64,000 bases of DNA from Candidatus Howiella intestinavium (GCA_904420585.1 CAJFVX010000018.1:16934-80933); one strand, 5' to 3'; shown: positions 1-9,499, numbered from the stretch's first letter. Notes: generated by a model not told the origin, from the letters alone. Translations and numbers: made by a program.

Positions 1-225
1 GTTTATGTCGGTGCTGTTTACCTCGCCCGTCCATTCCTTGCCTGTGAAGTAGGTCTGCCCCGGCGAAAGGTCGCTGCGGCTTTCCATGTCCGGCCAGGCG
101 GCGTCGGCATCCCAGGGGTCGCCGGTTTCGGCTGCCACCGGCAGCCCGCCGCCCACGGGAAAAGCCAGCCCGACTGTCAGGGCTGCGGTGAGCAGCAGAG
201 CCAGGGTTCGTTTTCCTTTTTTCAT
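1..225 (-). CDS. Secreted protein, N-terminal fragment (runs off window)
   Basis: The first 75 codons of a gene that continues beyond the left edge. Translation starts at the ATG at 225-223, seven bases after an AGGAGG box. The first 30 or so residues are a typical signal peptide: a Lys/Arg-rich start, then a Leu/Ala/Val-rich core and a VAAE-like cleavage region. The mature start contains a segment YFTGKEWTG followed by an Asn-rich stretch, a pattern I associate with the start of clostridial family 2 glycoside hydrolases. With so little sequence that link is only a suggestion. It lies downstream of, and in the same direction as, the DUF3863-like gene, so both may belong to one carbohydrate-use locus under the AraC regulator at 2048. 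Confidence 0.75.
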   Translation of the reverse strand, partial: MKKGKRTLALLLTAALTVGLAFPVGGGLPVAAETGDPWDADAAWPDMESRSDLSPGQTYFTGKEWTGEVNSTDIN

Positions 226-315
226 GGTGCATCCTCCTGTCTTTTTTTAAGTTGCTTTTATCCGTAAAGCCGGCCCGTGCCGGCAAAAAGCCTGCATATG
301 CGGCCTGTATATTCC

Positions 316-1932
316 TTAAGCCGGGCAGACGGCCGGTTTCCCTTCCGCCGCCCCGTCCAGCCGGATGATCAGTTCTCCCTCTTCGGTTGTAAGTGCCAGG
401 GAATCGTCCACAAAGCCTTTGTCCAGCGCCAGGGTATAGGCAAAACCTTCATAGGTAAGCCCTAAGGCTGCAGGACCCAGCCGCCGCATCTGGGGCAGGC
501 CGTCGGCATCCGGGGCAAAGCGGTTTACAAACCGCAGCCCTGCATCCCGGTCAGCCTGTATCCGAATACCGGATTCCGACAGGGTAAAGGTCACGTCCCC
601 GCAGGGGGTGCCGGTAAAGGTCACCAGGGCCGCCCCGTCAGATTCCGTATACCGCATTTCCCCAAAGGGCATCCCCTCGTTCGGCAAGCCCGCGCCCGCC
701 GCAGGATAGAGGCCGCCCCGCACGCCGCCGCCGCTGAAGCGGATGCCGTCGGCCACGGGCAGGTTGTCGAAGGTCAGCTTATCCGAGTCACATACCTTAT
801 CGAAATACCGTTCCCGGTAGTCCTCCCGGAAGCAGTAGAGATCCCGGATCCAGAACCGGCCGTCCTCGGCGTAGAGGTTGACCCGGTAGTTTTTGCTGGT
901 GTACCAGACCGATTTGCGCCCCTCTCCCTTCCAGTCATCCATGGCGGCGATGACCGCAGGGGGGGTGGCGGAAAAGCGATTTTTAAACCACCGCCCGGTC
1001 TCCCCCAGGGTCTCCACCTGGATTTCCTCCGCCGCCTGCATTTGCCGGAACCGGTCAAACTGATAGATAAGGCCCTTTTCCATAGCCGGCCAGCCAAAGC
1101 TGTTCTCCTGCCCGGCCTGGGCGTAGCCGAAGGAAAGGCAGCGGCCGCTGAAATTTTCCCGTAAGTACCAGTCCACCCAGGCCGGCTCGCCGCCGCCCCC
1201 GCCCGAGCCGGCGTAGACCGGCTCCAGGGAAATGACCCCCTGGCAGCCGGTGGGCCGCAGGGCGGACACATCCAGCCCGCAGTCGTACTGGAGCACCGGG
1301 TCGGCCCCCAGCATCCGGAAGACCGGTACGTCTATCTGCTTTTCCGGGCTGCCGGCGGGGCAGAGGACGTTTTCCCGGCTGGGGTAGTAGCCCTGGCCGT
1401 AGGGGCCGCCCCAGATGGTGTAGCCGTCGGTGCCCCACTGCTCTTTGCAGTTGCAGGCGGCATCCAGGCCGTAGGTTTCGGATGCGTAGCGGAGGGTGTG
1501 GGCGTCAAAGGCCCAGGAACCCAGCACCCGGGGATAATACCCGAACACCTCTTTAAACCCGGTGAACAGCCCGTCGATAAGCCGCTCCCGCTCGGTGAGG
1601 GTGTATCCCACCGAGAAGCCGTACCGGGCCTGCCAGTCCCAGGCGTACCGCCCCCGCCAGGGAATGCCCGCCCGGTGGTTTAGGGGCTCCACCATCTCCA
1701 GCCAGACTCCCAGCTCGAACTGCGCGGGGTCAAGTTCCTTTAGCATCCCGGAAAAGGCCGGGTTTATCAAAGCGTCGTATTGCAGCAGAAAGGTGCCCTT
1801 CAAACCGTGTCTGATTAGCAGATCGATTTGCTTTTTCACCGGCAGGGTCAGGTCGTCTTCCGTGCGGGGATCAAAGCCCCGGATGAAATTGATGATGTTG
1901 ATTATTTGTTTCTTTTCCACAAAACATAGCAC
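316..1932 (-). CDS. DUF3863/DUF3864-like protein, possible carbohydrate-active enzyme
   Basis: A 538-residue cytoplasmic protein with no signal peptide or membrane segment. It begins with residues typical of a deacetylase-like barrel (FIRGFDPR, then GLKGTFLLQYDAL) and continues with an aromatic-rich stretch (GVWLEMVEPL, AWDWQARYG, WGTDGYTIWGGPYGQGYY). This arrangement matches my memory of the DUF3863 and DUF3864 families, which occur in polysaccharide-degradation loci and have no proven function. The C-terminal 150 residues look beta-rich. The ATG at 1932 follows an AAGGTG box by five bases. The divergent AraC-family gene 115 bases away is the obvious regulator. The biochemical role is unknown. 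Confidence 0.65.
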   Translation of the reverse strand: MLCFVEKKQIINIINFIRGFDPRTEDDLTLPVKKQIDLLIRHGLKGTFLLQYDALINPAFSGMLKELDPAQFELGVWLEMVEPLNHRAGIPWRGRYAWDWQARYGFSVGYTLTERERLIDGLFTGFKEVFGYYPRVLGSWAFDAHTLRYASETYGLDAACNCKEQWGTDGYTIWGGPYGQGYYPSRENVLCPAGSPEKQIDVPVFRMLGADPVLQYDCGLDVSALRPTGCQGVISLEPVYAGSGGGGGEPAWVDWYLRENFSGRCLSFGYAQAGQENSFGWPAMEKGLIYQFDRFRQMQAAEEIQVETLGETGRWFKNRFSATPPAVIAAMDDWKGEGRKSVWYTSKNYRVNLYAEDGRFWIRDLYCFREDYRERYFDKVCDSDKLTFDNLPVADGIRFSGGGVRGGLYPAAGAGLPNEGMPFGEMRYTESDGAALVTFTGTPCGDVTFTLSESGIRIQADRDAGLRFVNRFAPDADGLPQMRRLGPAALGLTYEGFAYTLALDKGFVDDSLALTTEEGELIIRLDGAAEGKPAVCPA

Positions 1933-1948
1933 CTTTCAATAATAAATC

Positions 1949-1977
1949 TTGATATTTATTTTTGTTCAGTATATAAT
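1949..1977 (+). promoter_or_regulatory. Sigma-A type promoter for the AraC gene
   Basis: TTGATA (1949-1954) and TATAAT (1972-1977) are separated by 17 bases, about 70 bases upstream of the AraC-family start. The 115-base gap between the two divergent genes is AT-rich and must also hold the promoter of the DUF3863-like gene, for which I see no convincing -35. Confidence 0.65.
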
Positions 1978-2047
1978 AGAGAAAAATAAAAGTCCATTCA
2001 CATATCAATGATATGCATGGACAAATCGCTGATTAGGAGGGTTTTGT

Positions 2048-2917
2048 ATGCAAAACGTATCCTACTATCGCGTATTGACCGATGTAGACAACAATTTCCT
2101 TTCGGAGGAAGTTCCCATACAGGTGAACTGCACCGGCTATTCCCGCTACAGCGGGGAGGTCTGGGGACGGACGGTCCGGCGGGATTACTATTTGTTTTAC
2201 CTTTGGGGCGGCGGCGTCCGGGTGGATAAGCCGGCGGAGGGCCGGGTTATGCGGCCGGGGGATATGATTGTATTCGGCCCCGACCAGCCCTTTGACTACA
2301 TAAAGCAGCCCAACCGGGATATGGAGTATTACTGGGTGCACTTCACCGGCTACCACGCCGGCCGGATGCTGGAGGAATGCGGCATCCCGGTGAACCAGAT
2401 CGTGTCGCCGGGGATCCATTTGGAGTTGTGTGAGGGGTTCCGGAGCCTTTTTTCCGCCTTTTTGACCCGGGACAGCCTCTTTGAAATCGAGACGGCCCAG
2501 CGGCTCTGCGCCATCCTGGTGCAGCTGGGGCGGGCCCTGTCCGGCCATTCGGAGGACGCGGCACCCACCGACCCCCGCATCCGGCAGGCCTTGGGGGTTA
2601 TCCACGAGAATGTGGGCCGGCCCCTTTCGGTGGAGCAGCTGGCCGAGGAGTCCCATATGAGCGTCAGCCATTTCCGCTCGGTATTCCGCCGGATAACCGG
2701 CTTTTCACCCCAGGAGTATATCACCCTGTCCAAGCTGAATTACGCCTGTCTCCTTCTGCGGCAGACCGATTTGAGCATCCGGGAGGTGGGGGAGTCCTCC
2801 GGCTATGCCGACCCCCAGTATTTCAGCCGGATTTTCGGCCGGCATTTCGGCCTGTCCCCCGGTTCCTACCGGAATGTAAAAAGGCAGGAACCGGAGAAAT
2901 TCGGCAATTTGGTTTAA
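2048..2917 (+). CDS. AraC family transcriptional regulator
   Basis: A 289-residue regulator. Residues 1 to about 165 form a cupin-like sensor domain (the RPGDMIVFGPDQPFDY stretch is the usual AraC cupin strand pair, followed by YYWVHFTG). The last 100 residues are a two-helix-turn-helix AraC domain: EQLAEESHMSVSHFRSVF, then REVGESSGYADPQYFSRIF with the usual closing G-x-SPGSYR. An AGGAGGG box at 2035 precedes the ATG. It is divergent from the DUF3863-like gene and is likely its sugar-responsive activator. The inducer cannot be told from sequence. Confidence 0.9.
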   Translation: MQNVSYYRVLTDVDNNFLSEEVPIQVNCTGYSRYSGEVWGRTVRRDYYLFYLWGGGVRVDKPAEGRVMRPGDMIVFGPDQPFDYIKQPNRDMEYYWVHFTGYHAGRMLEECGIPVNQIVSPGIHLELCEGFRSLFSAFLTRDSLFEIETAQRLCAILVQLGRALSGHSEDAAPTDPRIRQALGVIHENVGRPLSVEQLAEESHMSVSHFRSVFRRITGFSPQEYITLSKLNYACLLLRQTDLSIREVGESSGYADPQYFSRIFGRHFGLSPGSYRNVKRQEPEKFGNLV

Positions 2918-2956
2918 AAACTGCGTTTTTTCCTTTCTATGGGCCTTGGGATTTGT

Positions 2957-2962
2957 TATAAT
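2957..2962 (+). promoter_or_regulatory. Likely -10 element for the PHP-UvrD gene
   Basis: TATAAT at 2957-2962, preceded by TTTG, sits about 80 bases upstream of the start at 3040. The matching -35 (near 2934) is poor, so the promoter call is tentative. Confidence 0.4.
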
Positions 2963-3039
2963 ACATTGCAAGCGGCGGGCAGGCTCTGTCCGCCGCCCTT
3001 TGATTTGGAAAATACAGCAAGAAGGAAAGGGACTATCCC

Positions 3040-6000
3040 ATGCAAATCGCCGACCTGCACATCCATTCCAAATATTCCCGGGCCACCAGCCGGGACTGCG
3101 ATGCGCCCCATCTGGAGTTCTGGGCCCGCCGCAAGGGCATTACCCTGCTGGGCACGGGGGACTTTACCCATCCCGCCTGGCGGGCCGAGCTGTCCGAAAG
3201 GCTGGAGCCGGCGGAGGAGGGGGTTTATACCCTGCGGGAAGAATGCCGTATGCCGGCCGACGGGGCGGCGGGGGCGGGCAGGCCCCGGTTTGTGCTGTCG
3301 GGGGAAATCAGTTCCATATACAAGAAAAACGGCCGGGTGCGCAAGGTGCATAACGTCATCCTGCTGCCCTCCCTTCAGGCGGCGGACAGGCTGGCGGCCC
3401 GGCTGGAGGCCATCGGCAACATCCATTCCGACGGCCGCCCCATCCTGGGGCTGGACAGCCGGGATCTGCTGGAAATCACCCTGGAAACCTGTCCCGACGC
3501 CGTCTTTATCCCCGCCCATATCTGGACCCCCCACTTTTCCCTTTTCGGGGCCTTTTCGGGGTTCGACACCATAGAGGAATGTTTTGAGGATATGACCCCC
3601 TATATTCACGCCCTGGAAACCGGCCTCTCCTCCGACCCGCCCATGAACTGGCGGCTGTCGGCCCTGGACAAGTACGCCTTAGTCTCCCACTCGGACGCCC
3701 ACTCCCCCCAGAAACTGGGCCGGGAGGCCGACCTGCTGGACATCCCCCTGTCCTTTGGCGCCCTGGCCGCCGCCCTCCGCGGCCGGGGAGGGGAAGGTTT
3801 TAAGGGGACGGTGGAATTTTTCCCGGAGGAGGGGAAGTACCATCTGGACGGGCACCGGAAGTGCGGCCTCTGCCTGCAGCCGGTCGAAACGGTGGCCGCC
3901 GGAGGACGCTGCCCGGTCTGCGGGGGCAAGCTGACCATCGGGGTGCTCCACCGGGTGGAGGAACTGGCCGACCGGCCGGAGGGCTTCCGGCCGCCCGACG
4001 CCCCGCCCTACGAAAGCCTGGTGCCCCTGCCCGAGATCATCGCGGCCTGTTCGGGCGTTTCGGCTGCAAGCCAAAAGGTGGCCCGGCGGTACGAGGCCAT
4101 GCTGCGGGAGCTGGGCAATGAATTTTATATCCTGCGGGAGCTGCCCGAAAGCCAAATCGAAGCCTTTGCCGGCCCGGCCATCGCAGAAGGCATCCGCCGG
4201 GTGCGGGAGGGCCAGGTGGAACTGGCGGCCGGCTACGACGGGGAATATGGAAAGGTGAAAATCCTGGACGAGGGGGAAATCCAGGCCCTGTCCGGCCAAA
4301 TGCGCCTTTTTCCCGGCGAAAAGCCTGTAAAGAAGAAAGCCCGGGCGAGCCTTGCCGGTATGAAAAAGCAGACGGCAGCCGAGCCGGCCCCGGCCGGGGA
4401 AGAGAAAGCCGGGCCGCTTGCGGAACTCAATGACGAGCAGGAAGCGGCGGCCGCATCGAAAGAGGCGGTGACGGCGGTGGTGGCCGGCCCCGGCACCGGC
4501 AAGACCAAGACCCTGATTGCCCGCATCGCCTGGCTGTTGGAGCAGGGGGTGAAGCCGGGGCAGATTACGGCTGTCACCTTTACCAATAAGGCGGCGGAGG
4601 AGATGGCCGGCCGGCTGGAGGCCTGCGCCGGCCGCCGAAGGGCCCGGGCGGTGTCGGTGGGCACCTTCCACGCCATCTGCCTGCATATATTGGAGGCGGC
4701 CGGCCTGTCCGTCCGCCTGGCCGACGAGGCCGCGTCCCGCCGTATAGCTGCCGAAGCGGCGGCCGAGACGGGCTGCAAGTGGACGCCCGCCCGTATCCTC
4801 CGGGCGGTTTCGGCCGTCAAAAACGGCCTGGAGGCCGAATTGCCGGCCGGCCTGTACAAAGCCTATAACCAGCGCTTACAGGCGGCGGGATATATGGATT
4901 TCGACGATTTGCTGCTGGCGGTGCTTAAGCGGTTTGAAAAGGGGGAAATGCCGGCCGGGGCCTGCCGCCCCTTTACCCACCTGCTGGTGGATGAGTTCCA
5001 GGACATAAACCCCGTGCAATACCGGCTGGTGCGGGCCTGGAGCCGGGAAGGGAAGAGCTTGTTTGTCATCGGCGACCCCGACCAGTCCATCTACGGCTTC
5101 CGGGGAGCAGACAGCCGCTGCTTTGCGCGGCTGCAGGAAGAACTGCCCCAGACCAAGGTTGTCCGCCTTGTCCGCAACTACCGCTCCACCCCGGAGATTA
5201 TCGGATGCGCCCTGCCGGCCATTTCCCGGAACCCCGGCGGCGCGGGGGAGCGGGTGCTGGAGGCCCAGGGTTCGGCGGGGGGCAAGGTGCGGCTGCTGAC
5301 GGCGGCCGACGGCTTTGCCGAAGCCCTTTTTGTGGCCAAGGAAATCGGCCGCATGGTGGGCGGCATGGATATGCTGGAGGCGGCCGCCGCCCGACCCCAG
5401 GTCAGAAGTTTTGGGGACATCGCCGTTTTATACCGCACCCACAAGCAGGCCGAACTGCTGGAACAGTGCCTGTCCGCCGAGGACATCCCCTACATCGTGC
5501 GGGGCCGGGACGACTACCTGCTGGACCCGGCCGCAGCGGGGCTTACGGCTTACTTCCGCTGGCTGCTGGATGAGAAGGACGGCTACAGCCTGCATACGGC
5601 CCTCACCTGCCTTTTCGGCCTTTCGGAAGAAGAGGCGGCGGCCCTCTGCGCCGACGGGATGGATAGGGATACCATCCTCCGAAAAGCGGCAGAAACCGGT
5701 GGGACAGCCGTCCGGTTCGGAAGGTGTACCGGAATCTATAAAGAGCGGGCCGCAAAGGAAAAGCCCGGTCGGCTGCTGGAGAATCTGGCGGCCGATTTGG
5801 AGCTGGCGGGGAACCCGGCGGTGGAAAAGCTGGAGCGGGCGGCGCTTTTCTATAATCACATGGACGCCTTCCTGCAAAACCTGACCCTGGGCGCCGAGGG
5901 GGATATATCCCGCAGCGGCGGCAAGACCTATACGGCCGACGCCGTTACCCTCATGACCCTCCACGGGGCCAAGGGGCTGGAGTATCCGGCCGTTTTCCTC

Positions 6001-6234
6001 TGTGGCCTGCGGAAGGGCGTTTTGCCCCTGGAGCGCCCGGGCCAGGCGGCGGATATAGAGGAAGAACGCCGCCTGTTTTATGTGGGACTGACCCGGGCCA
6101 AGGAGGAGCTCATCCTGCTTGCGGGAAGGGAGCCCTCCCCCTTCCTCTGTGACCTGCCCGAGGCCCTTTTGGAGCGGGGCCGGGCGTCAGAGCAGAAGCA
6201 GCCCTACGGCGGCAAGCAGCTGCGGCTGTTTTGA
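3040..6234 (+). CDS. PHP/EndoQ-like endonuclease fused to UvrD helicase
   Basis: A 1064-residue two-enzyme fusion. Residues 1 to about 400 form a PHP phosphoesterase domain that begins with the metal-binding DLHIHSKYSR and contains later metal motifs (GTGDFTHP, SHSDAHS). A four-cysteine zinc motif (CGLC, CPVC) lies near residues 275-296, as in endonuclease Q-like proteins. Residues 430-1064 are a superfamily 1A helicase: Walker A GPGTGKT at 483-489, Walker B VDEFQD near 650, GDPDQSIYGFRGA, VRNYRST, and TLHGAKGLEYPAVFL. Endonuclease Q cuts at deaminated bases, so a coupled nick-and-unwind repair enzyme is a reasonable inference. It stands alone, with a hairpin just after the stop. Confidence 0.85.
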   Translation: MQIADLHIHSKYSRATSRDCDAPHLEFWARRKGITLLGTGDFTHPAWRAELSERLEPAEEGVYTLREECRMPADGAAGAGRPRFVLSGEISSIYKKNGRVRKVHNVILLPSLQAADRLAARLEAIGNIHSDGRPILGLDSRDLLEITLETCPDAVFIPAHIWTPHFSLFGAFSGFDTIEECFEDMTPYIHALETGLSSDPPMNWRLSALDKYALVSHSDAHSPQKLGREADLLDIPLSFGALAAALRGRGGEGFKGTVEFFPEEGKYHLDGHRKCGLCLQPVETVAAGGRCPVCGGKLTIGVLHRVEELADRPEGFRPPDAPPYESLVPLPEIIAACSGVSAASQKVARRYEAMLRELGNEFYILRELPESQIEAFAGPAIAEGIRRVREGQVELAAGYDGEYGKVKILDEGEIQALSGQMRLFPGEKPVKKKARASLAGMKKQTAAEPAPAGEEKAGPLAELNDEQEAAAASKEAVTAVVAGPGTGKTKTLIARIAWLLEQGVKPGQITAVTFTNKAAEEMAGRLEACAGRRRARAVSVGTFHAICLHILEAAGLSVRLADEAASRRIAAEAAAETGCKWTPARILRAVSAVKNGLEAELPAGLYKAYNQRLQAAGYMDFDDLLLAVLKRFEKGEMPAGACRPFTHLLVDEFQDINPVQYRLVRAWSREGKSLFVIGDPDQSIYGFRGADSRCFARLQEELPQTKVVRLVRNYRSTPEIIGCALPAISRNPGGAGERVLEAQGSAGGKVRLLTAADGFAEALFVAKEIGRMVGGMDMLEAAAARPQVRSFGDIAVLYRTHKQAELLEQCLSAEDIPYIVRGRDDYLLDPAAAGLTAYFRWLLDEKDGYSLHTALTCLFGLSEEEAAALCADGMDRDTILRKAAETGGTAVRFGRCTGIYKERAAKEKPGRLLENLAADLELAGNPAVEKLERAALFYNHMDAFLQNLTLGAEGDISRSGGKTYTADAVTLMTLHGAKGLEYPAVFLCGLRKGVLPLERPGQAADIEEERRLFYVGLTRAKEELILLAGREPSPFLCDLPEALLERGRASEQKQPYGGKQLRLF

Positions 6235-6246
6235 CAGGATAGAAAT

Positions 6247-6275
6247 GGCCCCTGTGCAGAATCTGCACAGGGGCC
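6247..6275. terminator. Hairpin between convergent genes
   Basis: A near-perfect 14-base inverted repeat (arms GGCCCCTGTGCAGA and its complement around one A) lies 13 bases after the UvrD stop and before the TIR gene end. There is no clear T tract, so it may act as a bidirectional or weak terminator. Confidence 0.6.
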
Positions 6276-6295
6276 TTGCGTATATTCGGGGAGGA

Positions 6296-8764
6296 TTAAG
6301 CGGTTAAATCGATCCACATGGCGGGACGAACGGCGCTGCATATGCGCTGATTGACAGAACCGCCGCTTTTGATAATATCACCGTCACAGTTGACATATGC
6401 AGCGGTTTCCTGATTATAACCTGGAGAGCGCAATCGCCATAAGGTGTTATCGTTGTTGCTGGAACTGTATGCTCCCTGGGCTATAGTGTAGCTGGTTGCA
6501 GCTGTCCGTCGATTGGTATTCGAGCTAAAGTATTGATTTGCTTCATTTATGCTAAGCAGAAACACTTTATCGATTGTATCATTCCCGCCGTCTGTATTGT
6601 AATCATTATTGTCAGTATTGACAATACTTGTGGATATAATTTTAGCTTGCTCTTCTTCACTAAAGGCTTCATTTAAGAATGTGTCATTTAGCCATTGACG
6701 TATAGAACATGTTTCCCAGGTAATATCTTCTCTTGTAGTATTATACGGCTGGCAATCAAGGCAATATCTGCTGATAACTAGAATCTTATCATCCTCTTTT
6801 TTCAAGACAATCCATTCATTGGAATCATGGTAGTTGCCAAACTGAATAATTTCGCCCACACTGCAAGCATACATTTTCAAATCCGGATATTCCGTGGTAA
6901 TAAGATTTACTTTTTCTTGCGAATCCTTATAATTCCCAAGACTGTAAAAAGTCAAGGCGGCCTTGTCATATTGCCCGCTTTCATATAAGGCAGAAGCCTG
7001 GTTATATTTGTTTGTAGGAATAATTACGGTTACCAAAACAATGACAAAAGCGATGCAAACGGCCGCAGTCGGTGTCACAATGGCCGCAATTTTCTTGTTG
7101 CGCTTTTTTCGTTTTGCAGCGGCTATACGGGCTTCTTCGGCTCTGTGTTCCTCCTCCAGACGCCGGCGTTCTTCTTCTGCGCGAATTTCTTCGATACGGC
7201 GGCGGCAGGCAAGAATCTGCTCATCCGCGTCCTTCCAGCCGGGTATGGATTCGTATTTGGCGATAGCGTCTTCCAACTTGGAAATTCTATCGCCTGTGGT
7301 AAAGTCCCCTTCCTCGGTTGATGTTTTTGCCACTGCGTAGATAACTTTTGCCTGTGCATATACGGCGTCCTTGCGGCAGTTTTCCGCATTTGTGCGGCAT
7401 TGCTCTGCCAACTGGGCGGCGTCTTTATAGGAGAAAATGGCGTCAAATTTCTGTGCGGCCTGCTGATAGGCCGCTTCGTCTCCGGCGCTTTCCATGGCCC
7501 CGACGGCTTCTTTGTATGCTTTTTCCAGTAGAGTCCTTTCGTTGCGCTCTTTGATAGCTGCATTGTATCCGGCTATTTCTGCTTTCAATTTATCATCAGC
7601 AAAGCGAAGGATTTTGCGATAGTTGTCTAAGTTTTCAAATGTGAAAAAACAGGACGATAAATCTTCTTTTTTGTGGACTTGTAATGCCGCCATCAGCTTC
7701 CCCAAGTAGGCCTCGGCGCATTCCGGGTCCTGGTCAAGCACCTTCTCGCAGTATGCGTCCGCCTCCTGCCAGTTTCCGTCCTCCAGAAACAAAAACGCCC
7801 GCTTTAAAAGGGGTTCGATATGGATACCGCCCACGGCCGGGGCGGCGGCCGACGCCGCCTTGGGGGCACTGCCTGCCGTAATTTTCTTGATGCCGCGGAT
7901 GAGATCCTGCATGAACCCCAGCTTGGACATATCCTGGGCCTGCAAATGGGAAAATTCCTCCGGCAAATCGTAAGGATCCATATCCCGGTAGGCGGGGATA
8001 AGCACCTTTTTGGCCCCGTTCTTGATAAGCGCCAGATACCGGCTCCACTCGTTTTTTACCCAAACGGCGTTGAAGTATTCGGGCTTGGTGCCCAGCACCA
8101 CCATGACCTTGGCGCTGTTTAAAGCGGCGAATATGTAGGGCTCGTATGCGGTGCCCAGCTTGTCCTCCAGGGTGATGCGGGAGAAAAACACCTTAAATCC
8201 CTCTTCTGCCAGTTGGTGGTAAAGCTCGGTGGCCAGGACGCTGTCCCGCGTCCGCCGGCCGTCGCTGCCCGTTTCCTTATAGCAGATGAACACGTCGAAG
8301 GGTTCTTCCTTCTGGGAAATGGCCAGGATGCCCTTTTGAATCTCATTGATGGTCTCCGCTTCCTGCTCGTACAGGGCCCGCTGGGCGCCGTCGGCGTATT
8401 GCAGGGCGGATTTGTAGTTGTCGTCGTCAAAAATAGAGGTAAACTGGGCCCGATTGACGGTGGGCATACGCTTGTGGGTGGCCGGGTCTTCCACGTACTC
8501 AATGCCGTACCGGCAGAGAACCAGGGACCAATAGGCTTCAGCGTCGGTCTTGTCCTCGTTGAGAATCTGCTCGTAAATCCCCATGGCCTTGTCAAACTCA
8601 TTGTTGCGGCGAAAATGGTTAGCCCGGTCGTAGAGATTGGCCCGCCGCTGGTCGTCCAGCTTGGGGAGGGTCTGTTTGGTGCCGCAGCTGTCGCATACGG
8701 CTACGGTGTCGCCCGGGGCGAATTCCAGGGTTCCGCCGCACATTTTGCATTTGAATACTGCCAT
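6296..8764 (-). CDS. Zinc-ribbon/TPR/TIR/membrane protein with DUF6273-like end
   Basis: An 822-residue multidomain protein. In order: an N-terminal zinc ribbon (C6, C9, C24, C27), a TPR-like helical stretch (45-150), and a TIR domain (about 155-290) opening with FDVFICYKETG. Then come more TPR-like repeats (320-510), a charged Glu/Arg coiled coil (525-556), one membrane segment (about 559-582), one TPR, and a C-terminal domain of about 185 residues resembling DUF6273 (FGNYHDSNEWIVL, then RPAMWIDL). E208 in AYEPYIF sits where TIR NADases carry their catalytic glutamate, which is an inference. It is the third gene of an operon with the membrane protein and the SPFH protein. The last 800 bases are markedly AT-richer than the rest. 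Membrane-linked sensing or defence signalling is possible but unproven. Confidence 0.8.
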   Translation of the reverse strand: MAVFKCKMCGGTLEFAPGDTVAVCDSCGTKQTLPKLDDQRRANLYDRANHFRRNNEFDKAMGIYEQILNEDKTDAEAYWSLVLCRYGIEYVEDPATHKRMPTVNRAQFTSIFDDDNYKSALQYADGAQRALYEQEAETINEIQKGILAISQKEEPFDVFICYKETGSDGRRTRDSVLATELYHQLAEEGFKVFFSRITLEDKLGTAYEPYIFAALNSAKVMVVLGTKPEYFNAVWVKNEWSRYLALIKNGAKKVLIPAYRDMDPYDLPEEFSHLQAQDMSKLGFMQDLIRGIKKITAGSAPKAASAAAPAVGGIHIEPLLKRAFLFLEDGNWQEADAYCEKVLDQDPECAEAYLGKLMAALQVHKKEDLSSCFFTFENLDNYRKILRFADDKLKAEIAGYNAAIKERNERTLLEKAYKEAVGAMESAGDEAAYQQAAQKFDAIFSYKDAAQLAEQCRTNAENCRKDAVYAQAKVIYAVAKTSTEEGDFTTGDRISKLEDAIAKYESIPGWKDADEQILACRRRIEEIRAEEERRRLEEEHRAEEARIAAAKRKKRNKKIAAIVTPTAAVCIAFVIVLVTVIIPTNKYNQASALYESGQYDKAALTFYSLGNYKDSQEKVNLITTEYPDLKMYACSVGEIIQFGNYHDSNEWIVLKKEDDKILVISRYCLDCQPYNTTREDITWETCSIRQWLNDTFLNEAFSEEEQAKIISTSIVNTDNNDYNTDGGNDTIDKVFLLSINEANQYFSSNTNRRTAATSYTIAQGAYSSSNNDNTLWRLRSPGYNQETAAYVNCDGDIIKSGGSVNQRICSAVRPAMWIDLTA

Positions 8765-8788
8765 GGCCTGTCTACCTCCTGTTTTCTC

Positions 8789-9487
8789 CTATTTCAGCAA
8801 TTTGCATTTCGTGTTCCTGTCCTGCACCAGCACCAGAACGGATTCCGCCGCCCCGGTTACGTCCCCCGCGCCGGAGGTGACCGCCCGGGCGAAGGCGTCA
8901 AAGGCCTGGGAAATCCGGGACTCCACATCGGCAAGGCCTTCGTCCGACATGGGGTCGCTGTAGCGGAAGGCCTCCCATACCTTTTTGGCCGCCGCTTTGG
9001 CTTCGGGCGCAGCCGCCCGCGTTATCAGCGTTTCGGCGTTGGCGGTCATGTATTTGATAAAAACGGTCTGGGATTTTACCTTGTCCCCCAGGTCGGATAC
9101 AAGGGAGGCGGCGGCCTTGGCCTTTACTACGGAAAGGGCGGTAAAGCCCAAAATTAAGATGCAGGCCACGGCCCCCACCCAATTGGGCAGACCGGGGATG
9201 ACCATGCAGACCACGCCCACGATAAGGGAGACGATCAGGGCGGAAAAGCTAATGGTAATCAAGGGAAGGTGAAGGAACAGCTTATCCTTTGTTTTGCTCT
9301 TAAAAGCGAAAAACGCGCAGACCAGCTGGCCGATAAAAGCCAGGGTGATGAGGATATAGCCGCTCCAGAAGGCGCCGCCGAATTTGCTCAGGCCGGCGGC
9401 CTCGCTGGGGGTGGCGAATACGATGGCGTTGAAAACGGCCAGCAGAATTATCCAGGCGATGACATAGTACTTGAAATTTTTATTCAC
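8789..9487 (-). CDS. Four-helix membrane protein in the TIR/SPFH operon
   Basis: A membrane protein of about 232 residues. The N-terminal 130 residues hold four hydrophobic helices. The C-terminal 90 residues are soluble, rich in Ala and charged residues and predicted helical. An in-frame ATG lies at 9493, but the AGGAGGG box sits almost against it, whereas the GTG at 9487 is seven bases away, so I prefer the GTG. The upstream SPFH gene ends 12 bases before, and the TIR gene starts 24 bases after, so the three are almost certainly cotranscribed. I recognise no family. Confidence 0.7.
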   Translation of the reverse strand: MNKNFKYYVIAWIILLAVFNAIVFATPSEAAGLSKFGGAFWSGYILITLAFIGQLVCAFFAFKSKTKDKLFLHLPLITISFSALIVSLIVGVVCMVIPGLPNWVGAVACILILGFTALSVVKAKAAASLVSDLGDKVKSQTVFIKYMTANAETLITRAAAPEAKAAAKKVWEAFRYSDPMSDEGLADVESRISQAFDAFARAVTSGAGDVTGAAESVLVLVQDRNTKCKLLK

Positions 9488-9499
9488 GGCCATACCCTC

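Noticed and set aside
8213..9157. A 314-codon plus-strand frame across the TIR and membrane protein genes
   Set aside because: It spans two real genes and their gap, with low-complexity sequence and no start signal.
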